The position numbers and the translations under genes are program-made. The notes beneath the pieces are model-generated. The model was not told the origin of the DNA and did not search any database. It saw only the letters and a program-made list of their open reading frames with translations. This document shows, one piece after another, positions 1 to 6,971 of a DNA stretch of 7,624 bases (position 1 is its first letter; the number at the start of each line of letters is the position of its first letter). The stretch is from Comamonadaceae bacterium (GTDB taxonomy: Bacteria > Pseudomonadota > Gammaproteobacteria > Burkholderiales > Burkholderiaceae_C): positions 1 through 7,624 of the forward strand of contig CANIDW010000069.1 in the NCBI GenBank assembly GCA_947466165.1. The letters run 5' to 3'.

Positions 1-473
1 ATGATTCCCACAGAACGCGGCAGCAGCGGCAGCGTGCGTTTACGGGCGCTGTCAAACAAGCCTTCTAACTCGAGTTTTGCTTTGAGGCGGGCGAACTGTT
101 CAAACCAATTGCCCTGCCCGGCCTCGAGCATGGATTCGATCACCAACTGCAACTCGCCGCGCGGCTCGTAAACACCCAGCCGGCCGCGCACTTGCACCAC
201 CTGACCATCGCGCGGCACAAAGTCGACCAGCGAGGCTGCCCGCTTGAACATGGCGCAGCGCACCTGCCCTTGTTCATCTTTGAGGTTGAAATAGCAGTGC
301 CCGCTGGCGGCCCGGGAAAAGCCGGCGATCTCGCCCTTGACCGCGACCGGGTTAAAGCGCGCTTGCAGACTGTCGGCAATCGCCCGTATCAATGAGCCAA
401 CCGGCCACACCCGCACCGCGGGGGCTGTTGCCGATCCCTCTTCTGGCAGAAACTGATTGGTGACTTGATCCAT
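1..473 (-). CDS. xseA: Exodeoxyribonuclease VII large subunit, N-terminal part (cut by window edge)
   Basis: XseA, with several copies of XseB, forms exonuclease VII, a cytoplasmic single-strand DNA exonuclease used in mismatch repair and DNA damage tolerance. Only the first 157 codons are present; the gene continues beyond position 1. The visible part is the N-terminal OB-fold: residues 21-30 (RVWPVGSLIR) begin it, VKGEIAGFSRAASGHCYFNL at 45-64 is the family signature, and VQVRGRLGVYEPRGELQL lies at 93-110. The linker to the catalytic domain follows, with LPRSVGI at 151-157 where family members read LPRxIGVVTS. The ATG at 473 is chosen because a TAA lies in frame six codons upstream (489-491). 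No strong Shine-Dalgarno sequence is visible. The gene is divergent from the exbB cluster. The identification is firm; the catalytic part cannot be assessed. Confidence 0.95.
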   Translation of the reverse strand, partial: MDQVTNQFLPEEGSATAPAVRVWPVGSLIRAIADSLQARFNPVAVKGEIAGFSRAASGHCYFNLKDEQGQVRCAMFKRAASLVDFVPRDGQVVQVRGRLGVYEPRGELQLVIESMLEAGQGNWFEQFARLKAKLELEGLFDSARKRTLPLLPRSVGI

Positions 474-536
474 GGACTTGCGAAGTTGTTACAGATTCAT
501 GCGCCCGGGAAGTTGGGACGCGAGCTGTGGGCGCCC

Positions 537-563
537 TGGATATGCAAGGGCCTAAGCCATAAT
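537..563 (+). promoter_or_regulatory. Possible promoter for the exbB-exbD-lpxK-kdsB cluster
   Basis: The 121-bp divergent gap 474-594 must serve both xseA and the rightward cluster. The best plus-strand -10 match is CATAAT at 558-563 (5 of 6). The accompanying -35, TGGATA at 537-542, matches only 4 of 6 and sits at a short 15-bp spacing, so this call is weak. An 8-bp palindrome, GGGCGCCC, overlaps it at 529-536. I saw no comparably good promoter for xseA. Confidence 0.3.
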
Positions 564-594
564 TCACACCATTGAATTTACCGGGAGTCAGCGT

Positions 595-1227
595 TTGTTC
601 TCGATCATACAAGCCGCGGGATGGCCCATTTGGCCACTACTGGCATGCTCGGTATTGGCTTTGGCCGTGGTGATAGAGCGGTTTTTAAGTCTGCGCATGG
701 AGCAGGTGGCCCCACCTAAGCTTGTCGGCGAGGCCATGTTGGTCTCACGCCTGGCCGTACCCTCCCGAGAGATCATTGCCCAGCTCGAGGCCAATTCAAT
801 GCTGGGCAGGGTGCTGGCGTGCGGCTTGCAAGCGCTCAGTAAAAATCCCCGATTGAGCGAAGATGACCTGCGTTCGACCCTTGAAAACGGCGGTCGGGAA
901 GCTGCCCACGAACTCGAGCGCTACATGGCTGTGCTGGCCACCATTGCTTCGGCAGCGCCGCTGCTAGGCTTGCTGGGCACTGTGATTGGCATGATTGAGA
1001 TCTTCAGCTCGCAGGGTGCGGGTGTCACGGGCACTGACAACCCGGTGCAACTGGCACAAGGCATTTCGATTGCGCTTTACAACACGGCCTTCGGGCTGAT
1101 GGTGGCGATTCCTTCTTTGATTTTCTGGCGCTATTTCCGCGGCCGGATTGAAAGCTATGTGCTTCAGATGGAACTTGCAACCGAGCGTTTTGCCCGCCAC
1201 TTGAACAGCCTGCGCCAGTCGCCATGA
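595..1227 (+). CDS. exbB: MotA/TolQ/ExbB family proton channel protein
   Basis: Inner-membrane proton channel subunit that, with an ExbD-type partner, converts proton motive force into mechanical work on the envelope. The 210-residue protein has the family's three-helix layout: TM1 about residues 12-30, a cytoplasmic region 31-110, TM2 about 112-136 containing APLLGLLGTVIGMIEIF (121-137), and TM3 about 155-178 containing IALYNTAFGLMVAIPSL (159-175). The threonines lining the ExbB channel appear conserved (T129 in LGT and T164 in NTAFGL). The start is TTG at 595, preceded by GGGAG at 583-587 with a 7-nt spacer; no in-frame ATG lies near it. The exbD-like gene follows after 40 bp. No tonB is seen, and the next genes make lipid A and Kdo, so a role in envelope or LPS biogenesis is as plausible as TonB energising. 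TolQ is the alternative name, but no tolR/tolA/tolB context is present. Confidence 0.9.
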   Translation: MFSIIQAAGWPIWPLLACSVLALAVVIERFLSLRMEQVAPPKLVGEAMLVSRLAVPSREIIAQLEANSMLGRVLACGLQALSKNPRLSEDDLRSTLENGGREAAHELERYMAVLATIASAAPLLGLLGTVIGMIEIFSSQGAGVTGTDNPVQLAQGISIALYNTAFGLMVAIPSLIFWRYFRGRIESYVLQMELATERFARHLNSLRQSP

Positions 1228-1267
1228 AAGCCTGCCGCTTCAGCGTCAATGCGTGGAGGCCTGAGCC

Positions 1268-1693
1268 ATGAAGTTTCGCCAACGCCCGATTGACGAGCCT
1301 GAAATCAACCTCATCCCGTTCATTGACGTGTTGCTGGTACTGTTAATTTTTTTGATGCTGTCAACCACGTACAGCAAGTACACGCAGTTGCAGATTCAAC
1401 TGCCTGTCGCCAACACTGAAGCCGCGCGCAAGCGCCCGCAGGAAGTGGTGGTAGCCGTCAGCAGTGACGGGCGTTACGCCGTCAACAAAGCGGTGCTTAA
1501 CGGGCGCAGCCTGGACACCGTGGTTGCGGCCTTGCGTGCGGCCCATAACGGCGGACAGGAAACAGTGCTGATCATCAGCGCAGATGCAGCAGCCAGCCAT
1601 CAGTCTGTCGTGTTGGTGATGGAGGCGGCCCGGCGAGCAGATCTTTCGCGCATCACCTTTGCCACCCAGAGCACTTCTTCAGGCAAGCGCTGA
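1268..1693 (+). CDS. exbD: ExbD/TolR family biopolymer transport protein
   Basis: Partner of the ExbB-like channel: one N-terminal membrane helix carrying the proton-relay aspartate, then a periplasmic domain. The 141-residue protein starts with a short positive cytoplasmic tail, then PEINLIPFIDVLLVLLIFLM at 11-30. D20 corresponds to the essential membrane Asp of ExbD/TolR (Asp25 in E. coli ExbD). The periplasmic part (about 38-141) has the usual strand-helix pattern, including VVVAVSSDGRYAVN (60-73) and VLIISADAAASHQSVVLVME (100-119). The ATG at 1268 has a strong GGAGG at 1255-1259 with an 8-nt spacer. Lying immediately after exbB and 23 bp before lpxK, it is almost surely cotranscribed with both. 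The same order (tolQ/exbB-type, exbD-type, lpxK, ycaR-type, kdsB) is known in other Gram-negatives such as Pseudomonas aeruginosa. Confidence 0.92.
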   Translation: MKFRQRPIDEPEINLIPFIDVLLVLLIFLMLSTTYSKYTQLQIQLPVANTEAARKRPQEVVVAVSSDGRYAVNKAVLNGRSLDTVVAALRAAHNGGQETVLIISADAAASHQSVVLVMEAARRADLSRITFATQSTSSGKR

Positions 1694-1716
1694 GCGACCG
1701 GTACTTCAAAACCTTG

Positions 1717-2784
1717 ATGTCAGCCCTGTCCCAGACCCTGCAACGCGCCTGGATGGAGCGCGGCTGGCTGGCACGCCTGCTGTGGCCGCTGTCCCGGCTT
1801 TACGGTGCGCTGGTCGGCATCAGGAGATGGCTGTTTGAACACCATTGGCTGAGCGCCTACACGGCGGACGTGCCTGTGGTGGTGATTGGGAATCTGGTGG
1901 CTGGTGGCGCTGGCAAGACACCCCTGGTGATGGCTATGGTGCAGCACCTGCGGGCCGCTGGGAGGTACCCCGGCGTGGTCTCACGCGGTCATGGACGGCT
2001 GGACCAGACTTGCCTGGAAGTGCTGCCGCACATGCCAGCCACACTGTGCGGCGATGAGCCGCTGTTGATCAAGCAGCGCACCGGCGCGCCGGTGTTTGTG
2101 GCCCGCCGCCGCAGCGATGCGCTGCAGGCCCTGCTGGCGGCCCATCCTGACACCGACCTGGTCATTTGCGACGACGGTTTGCAGCATTACGCCTTGCGAC
2201 GCGATCTGAACATTGCAGTCTTTGATGACCGCGGCCTTGGCAACGGCTGGCTGCTGCCAGCCGGCCCGCTGCGCGAAGTCTGGCCGCAGCCCCAAAAGCC
2301 TTTGCAAACCAGGGGTCCCCAATCAGTAGCGCCTGTGCATCTGCTGCTACACACAGGCCGTCAGCCTGCGTTTGCCGGCTTCCAGTCCAGCCGGAATTTA
2401 GCGCACGAGGCGGTGGCCGCTGATGGCACCCGCGTGCCGCTGCAAAGCCTGCTAGGTGAAGACCTGGCAGCGCTGGCTGCCATTGCCAACCCCGGGGCAT
2501 TTTTTGACATGTTGCGCCAGCAAGGCTTGACCCTCACCCGGACGCTGGCACTGCCGGACCATGACGCAATGTCCGGCGTGCCCATTTGGGACCAGCGCCA
2601 ACGTCTGCTGTGCACTGAAAAAGACGCTGTCAAACTGTTTGCGCGTTACCCGCAAGCCGGATTGATGTTACTTGCCGTACCTTTGGTATTTACACCGGAG
2701 CCGGATTTTTTCCAGGCGCTGGACGAGCGCCTTCTTCCCTTGCTTTCTCCATTACCATCCAGCCATGGACACCAAACTTCTTGA
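1717..2784 (+). CDS. lpxK: Tetraacyldisaccharide 4'-kinase (lipid A 4'-kinase)
   Basis: LpxK phosphorylates the 4' position of the tetraacyldisaccharide 1-phosphate precursor with ATP, making lipid IVA, at the cytoplasmic face of the inner membrane. The 355-residue product is slightly long for the family (usually about 325-350). An N-terminal amphipathic/hydrophobic stretch (18-40) fits the membrane-associating helix. The P-loop is [12 protein letters not shown] (58-69), followed by VSRGHGR (88-94). DDGLQH (152-157) carries the catalytic Asp region, with [11 protein letters not shown] (179-189), ANPGAFF (257-263) and TEKDAVK (300-306) after it. I prefer ATG 1717 over the adjoining in-frame TTG at 1714; neither has a good Shine-Dalgarno sequence, so translation may depend on coupling to exbD 23 bp upstream. 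The 3' end overlaps the next gene by 20 bp. Confidence 0.96.
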   Translation: MSALSQTLQRAWMERGWLARLLWPLSRLYGALVGIRRWLFEHHWLSAYTADVPVVVIGNLVAGGAGKTPLVMAMVQHLRAAGRYPGVVSRGHGRLDQTCLEVLPHMPATLCGDEPLLIKQRTGAPVFVARRRSDALQALLAAHPDTDLVICDDGLQHYALRRDLNIAVFDDRGLGNGWLLPAGPLREVWPQPQKPLQTRGPQSVAPVHLLLHTGRQPAFAGFQSSRNLAHEAVAADGTRVPLQSLLGEDLAALAAIANPGAFFDMLRQQGLTLTRTLALPDHDAMSGVPIWDQRQRLLCTEKDAVKLFARYPQAGLMLLAVPLVFTPEPDFFQALDERLLPLLSPLPSSHGHQTS

Positions 2785-2943
2785 ACTGCTGGTCTGCCCC
2801 GTGACCAAAGGCCCGCTCGAATACCAACGCGACAAGCAAGAGCTGATTTCCCGCAGCGCACGCCTGGCTTATCCGGTGCGTGATGGTCTGCCAGTGATGC
2901 TCGAAAACGAAGCCCGCGCCCTGAGCGACGAAGAGCTCGGACT

Positions 2944-2947
<4 letters not shown>
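2765..2947 (+). CDS. Trm112 family small protein (UPF0434, YcaR-like)
   Basis: A 60-residue protein of the Trm112/YcaR family. Eukaryotic and archaeal Trm112 is a zinc-binding activator of methyltransferases; the bacterial short form has no settled role. Family landmarks are [16 protein letters not shown] (5-20), [20 protein letters not shown] (24-43) and [15 protein letters not shown] (44-58). The CPxC pair of E. coli YcaR is reduced to a single Cys (C11; T14 replaces the second) and the Cys after ELI is Ser29, so a four-cysteine zinc site cannot form. The start is ATG 2765, which matches the family N-terminus (M-D-T-K-L-L-E); the reading frame stays open upstream to 2672, but that extension lies inside lpxK and is unlike the family. 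The gene overlaps lpxK by 20 bp and kdsB by 4 bp (TTGA), implying translational coupling. Confidence 0.9.
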
Positions 2948-4567
<1,620 letters not shown>

Positions 4568-4571
4568 ACGC

Positions 4572-4593
4572 GCTCAGCGCTTTGCGCTGCAGC
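4572..4593. terminator. Hairpin between convergent adk and asparaginase genes, possible bidirectional terminator
   Basis: In the 28-bp space between the two facing stop codons, CAGCGC (4575-4580) and GCGCTG (4584-4589) pair perfectly around a TTT loop. With one bulged C at 4590, GCT (4572-4574) extends the stem by three pairs to AGC (4591-4593). Position and symmetry suit a two-way terminator, but neither side has a run of T, so classic Rho-independent activity is doubtful. Confidence 0.4.
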
Positions 4594-4595
4594 CC

Positions 4596-5555
4596 TCAAT
4601 TCGATTGCATCAGCTCCAGCATCAAAGCGATGCGGGCTTTGGCGGAGTTCAAGCCGGGGGCGACCGGCAGGGCATCATTGCCGCCGTCGAGCAAGCGGCC
4701 TTCTGTGCAACGGCTTGCACGCAGCACTTTCACCCCTTTTTCCATGGCCACCCTTAGCGCCGCTTCGAGGTCCTGATGCACCGTACCGTTGCCGGTGGTG
4801 GTCACCACCAAGCCCTGCACACCGGCCTCAACCAGAGCCCTGACGGCCCAACCATCGGCGCCGGCATGGCTCATCACCACCTCCACACGTGGCCAGCGGG
4901 TGCCGGCCAGTCGACCCAGTAAAGCTGCCCTGCCCTCCAGCAAACAGGTCGATGCATGCGGCCAGGGCCTTAACTGGCGCAACCGGCCCTCTTCGACATA
5001 AGCAATCGGTCCGGCGTCGCCGGCACTAAAAGCGTTCAGGCGGTAAGGATGTATTTTTTGAACATCTTCAGCCCCAAACACCGCACCAGCACACACAACG
5101 CTCACACCGCCAGCCCCCGGGCTTGCCGCTACGGCCAGCGCATCCATCATGTTTTGCGGGCCGTCGGGAGCCAGAGCAGTGGCCGGGCGCATGGCACAGG
5201 TCAGCACCACGGGTTTGGCCGGCATCAGCAGCGCATGCAGAAAGTAAGCCGTCTCTTCCAGCGTGTCCGTACCGTGGGTGATGACTACCGCCTGCACTTC
5301 TGACTGTGAGAGGTGGTGTGCCACGCGCTGCGCCAGCTTGACCCAGACGTCAAAACCCATGTCCTTACTGTCGAGTTGCGCGAGCTGTTCGACGATAAAA
5401 CGATCCGCGTCAGCCCCGTTGCCGGCTGCCGGCAGAACTGCCAGCAAATCAGCCACACCCAGCTGCCCGGCGGTGTAACCGGTATGGTCCAGTGGACTGG
5501 CTGCAGTACCGGCAATGGTGCCGCCGGTCCCCAAAATCACTATTTTTTGACCCAT
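4596..5555 (-). CDS. L-asparaginase (asparaginase/glutaminase family, cytoplasmic form)
   Basis: Hydrolyses L-asparagine to aspartate and ammonia. The 319-residue protein has both catalytic signatures: ILGTGGTIAG (7-16), whose T13 matches the nucleophilic Thr12 of E. coli AnsB, and ITHGTDTLEETAYF (92-105), with T96/D97 matching Thr89/Asp90. Y27, S63 (in DSKDM) and K167 (in VQKIHPYR) match AnsB Tyr25, Ser58 and Lys162, so the active site looks complete. CAMRPATALAPDGPQN (120-135) is also typical. No signal peptide is present, so the enzyme should be cytoplasmic even though its motifs resemble the periplasmic type II enzyme. I prefer ATG 5555 over the in-frame TTG at 5564: GAAAG lies 10 nt before the ATG but only 1 nt before the TTG. 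It is divergent from lexA across 88 bp with two LexA boxes. Glutaminase side activity cannot be judged. Confidence 0.93.
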   Translation of the reverse strand: MGQKIVILGTGGTIAGTAASPLDHTGYTAGQLGVADLLAVLPAAGNGADADRFIVEQLAQLDSKDMGFDVWVKLAQRVAHHLSQSEVQAVVITHGTDTLEETAYFLHALLMPAKPVVLTCAMRPATALAPDGPQNMMDALAVAASPGAGGVSVVCAGAVFGAEDVQKIHPYRLNAFSAGDAGPIAYVEEGRLRQLRPWPHASTCLLEGRAALLGRLAGTRWPRVEVVMSHAGADGWAVRALVEAGVQGLVVTTTGNGTVHQDLEAALRVAMEKGVKVLRASRCTEGRLLDGGNDALPVAPGLNSAKARIALMLELMQSN

Positions 5556-5575
5556 TGCTTGCAAACTTTCAAAAA

Positions 5576-5591
5576 CTGGATAAAAATACAG
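5576..5591. promoter_or_regulatory. LexA operator (SOS box) 1
   Basis: CTG-N10-CAG at 5576-5591 (CTGGATAAAAATACAG) with flanks extending the dyad to AACTG...CAGTT. It matches the LexA consensus of gamma- and betaproteobacteria (CTGT-(AT)-ACAG type). It lies 68 bp before the lexA ATG and only 20 bp before the asparaginase ATG on the other strand, so it may act on both genes. Confidence 0.9.
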
Positions 5592-5594
5592 TTA

Positions 5595-5610
5595 CTGGAT
5601 ATTAAAACAG
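5595..5610. promoter_or_regulatory. LexA operator (SOS box) 2
   Basis: A second CTG-N10-CAG at 5595-5610 (CTGGATATTAAAACAG), whose half-sites extend to a perfect TTACTG...CAGTAA. It follows box 1 by 3 bp; the centres are 19 bp apart. Both boxes begin with the same ACTGGATA, giving an imperfect 19-bp tandem duplication. Paired boxes before lexA are known in E. coli (about 21 bp apart) and fit autoregulation. A poor lexA promoter match, TGGATA (5577-5582) and TATTAA (5600-5605) at 17-bp spacing, would be covered by both boxes. Confidence 0.9.
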
Positions 5611-5630
5611 TAAGCGAACGAAAACTTCAA
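5601..5630 (-). promoter_or_regulatory. Possible asparaginase promoter overlapping SOS box 2
   Basis: Read on the minus strand, TTGAAG (5625-5630; 4 of 6) and TTTAAT (5601-5606; 5 of 6) form a -35/-10 pair with an 18-bp spacer. The -10 lies inside LexA box 2, and transcription would start near 5594, over box 1. If this promoter is real, LexA binding would block it. The call is by inspection only; AT-rich sequence makes chance matches common. Confidence 0.4.
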
Positions 5631-5643
5631 CAGGAGCCATGCC

Positions 5644-6345
5644 ATGACCATTCTCAGCGACATTTCCCGCCTGGCAGAAGGCCCCAAGCTCACTGCACGG
5701 CAGCAACAGATCCTCGAGTTGATTCAAAGCGCCATCGCCCGCACCGGCGCTCCCCCTACGCGCGCAGAAATTGCCAGCGAGCTGGGTTTCAAGTCCGCCA
5801 ACGCCGCCGAAGAGCATCTGCAAGCGCTGGCTCGCAAAGGCGCCATCGAACTGGTCAGCGGCACTTCACGCGGCATCCGACTTCGCAGTGACACCCTGCG
5901 CTCACTCAATGAGTCACGCAACAAACAGTTTTCCCTGCCCTTGCAAAGCCTGGCCCAGCTCGCCCTGCCTCTGGTGGGGCGGGTTGCAGCCGGCAGCCCT
6001 ATTCTCGCGCAGGAGCACATTGAGCAAACCTATTACTTTGAGTTCAGTTTGTTTCAGCGCCAGCCTGACTACCTGCTCAAAGTACGCGGCATGAGCATGC
6101 GCGACGTAGGCATCATGGATGGCGACCTGCTGGCCGTGCAACAAAACAAAGAAGCACGCAACGGTCAAATTGTGGTGGCGCGCCTAGGCGATGAAGTCAC
6201 CGTCAAACGGCTGCGCCGGACTAAGAACCATATCGAACTCTTGCCAGAAAATCCGGACTTCGAGACCATCATCGTGCGGCCCGGTGAGCCCTTTGAAATC
6301 GAAGGCCTGGCCGTCGGACTGATCCGCAACACCATGCTGATGTAA
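5644..6345 (+). CDS. lexA: LexA repressor (SOS transcriptional repressor, self-cleaving)
   Basis: LexA represses DNA-damage genes and is inactivated by RecA-stimulated self-cleavage. At 233 residues it exceeds E. coli LexA (202), as is usual in Burkholderiales; much of the excess is in the linker around 82-105. The N-terminal winged-helix domain includes [12 protein letters not shown] (16-27), [13 protein letters not shown] (37-49) and the recognition helix [12 protein letters not shown] (51-62). The cleavage site is A116-G117 in VGRVAAGSP (111-119); the catalytic dyad is S151 (VRGMSM) and K188 (VTVKRL). All residues needed for cleavage are present, so it should be functional. ATG 5644 has AGGAG at 5632-5636 with a 7-nt spacer; the ATG at 5639 is out of frame and hits a stop after one codon. 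Two LexA boxes upstream imply autoregulation. Confidence 0.97.
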   Translation: MTILSDISRLAEGPKLTARQQQILELIQSAIARTGAPPTRAEIASELGFKSANAAEEHLQALARKGAIELVSGTSRGIRLRSDTLRSLNESRNKQFSLPLQSLAQLALPLVGRVAAGSPILAQEHIEQTYYFEFSLFQRQPDYLLKVRGMSMRDVGIMDGDLLAVQQNKEARNGQIVVARLGDEVTVKRLRRTKNHIELLPENPDFETIIVRPGEPFEIEGLAVGLIRNTMLM

Positions 6346-6381
6346 GCCTGCAGCACTGAAAATTTCACTCCCAATTTTTCG

Positions 6382-6429
6382 CGCCAGGTGGCGGGCGTCG
6401 GGTTCTGATGAAGAACCCACACCCTGGCG
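6382..6429. other. Two-tier stem-loop downstream of lexA
   Basis: The outer stem pairs CGCCAGG (6382-6388) with CCTGGCG (6423-6429), seven pairs. The inner stem pairs GGGTTCT (6400-6406) with AGAACCC (6412-6418), seven pairs with a 5-nt loop. It starts 36 bp after the lexA stop and ends 65 bp before the ATG of the next gene. There is no T-run after it, so it is not a classical terminator; it could be a Rho-type 3' end structure, a structured leader for the next gene, or a repeat unit. A weaker AT-rich inverted repeat (AAAATT/AATTTT) lies just upstream, between about 6358 and 6378. Confidence 0.45.
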
Positions 6430-6494
6430 TTGCAAAACCATGGCCTCTGGCCCTTCAGAAATCCTGCCTGTGTCATCACTCAATAGGAGTCATC

Positions 6495-6875
6495 ATGGGA
6501 ACCACTGCTTCATTTTCTTCGGGTCATCTTGCCGGTCTGTGGGCGCCACTGCACGGCTTTTTAAGCTGGTTTGTGACCGCTCCAGCCAAACACCAGCCTT
6601 CTGAGGAACGCTACGCTCAAAACAGACCTGGCAAAAGTATGGCGGGTATCGCCAAGCCGGCTCAGCAGCGGCCTGTGCTGGGGGCGAAACCCCTGACCTG
6701 CTTTCACGCCCGTACACAGGCCGCGCAAGGCCGGGCGCCATCACGTTTGCGGGTTTTGCGCGAGTTTGAACCCGGCGCCAGTCCGGCTTGCGCCGGACGC
6801 ATGGTGATCACGGGTCGTATGGCCGACGTTTGCGCTGAACTCGAACGTATGAGTCAGACACAGCGCTCACATTGA
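6495..6875 (+). CDS. Conserved-looking hypothetical protein with C-terminal GRMVITGRMADVCAEL motif
   Basis: Unknown function. The start at ATG 6495 is supported by AGGAG at 6485-6489, 5 nt upstream; the frame is open back to an ATG at 6408, which lacks a ribosome binding site and sits in a hairpin loop. The 126-residue product has a short hydrophobic stretch (about 12-29, GLWAPLHGFLSWFV core), then a low-complexity basic region rich in Arg, Ala, Pro and Gln (31-86), then a better-ordered C-terminus: VLREFEPGASPACAGRMVIT (87-106) and GRMADVCAELERM (107-119). I recall similar C-termini in small hypothetical proteins of Burkholderiales, which suggests a conserved family, but I cannot name one. 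C99 and C113 could be metal or disulfide ligands. Codon use resembles its neighbours. It is a stand-alone gene flanked by hairpins. Confidence 0.7.
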   Translation: MGTTASFSSGHLAGLWAPLHGFLSWFVTAPAKHQPSEERYAQNRPGKSMAGIAKPAQQRPVLGAKPLTCFHARTQAAQGRAPSRLRVLREFEPGASPACAGRMVITGRMADVCAELERMSQTQRSH

Positions 6876-6909
6876 TCCTCGGGCGCATCGGGCCTGTCAT
6901 CTGAAGACC

Positions 6910-6929
6910 TGCCCTGAGATTTCAGGGCA
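6910..6929. terminator. Hairpin after the hypothetical gene, possible terminator
   Basis: TGCCCTGA (6910-6917) and TCAGGGCA (6922-6929) form a perfect 8-bp stem with a GATT loop, 35 bp past the stop of the hypothetical gene. The downstream tract (TCTCCCTGG) is pyrimidine-rich but not a T-run, so termination is plausible but unproven. Confidence 0.45.
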
Positions 6930-6971
6930 TCTCCCTGGCCTGCTTCTTCGACTTGCAGGCACAATATCGAC

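Noticed and set aside
2672..2764. Longer form of the Trm112-like protein starting at 2672
   Set aside because: The extra 31 codons lie inside lpxK in another frame and do not resemble the family; ATG 2765 gives the standard 60-residue protein.
5639..5647. Minimal ATG-CCA-TGA reading frame overlapping the lexA start
   Set aside because: Its ATG is only 2 nt from the AGGAG, too close for efficient initiation, while the lexA ATG is at 7 nt; most likely coincidence.
5313..5891. 192-codon plus-strand reading frame across the asparaginase 5' end, SOS boxes and lexA start
   Set aside because: It overlaps two well-identified genes and the operator region, and its protein is basic and lacks recognisable motifs; a shadow of high-GC coding sequence.
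6408..6494. Upstream start for the hypothetical protein at 6408
   Set aside because: No ribosome binding site, and the ATG sits in a hairpin loop; ATG 6495 has AGGAG 5 nt upstream.
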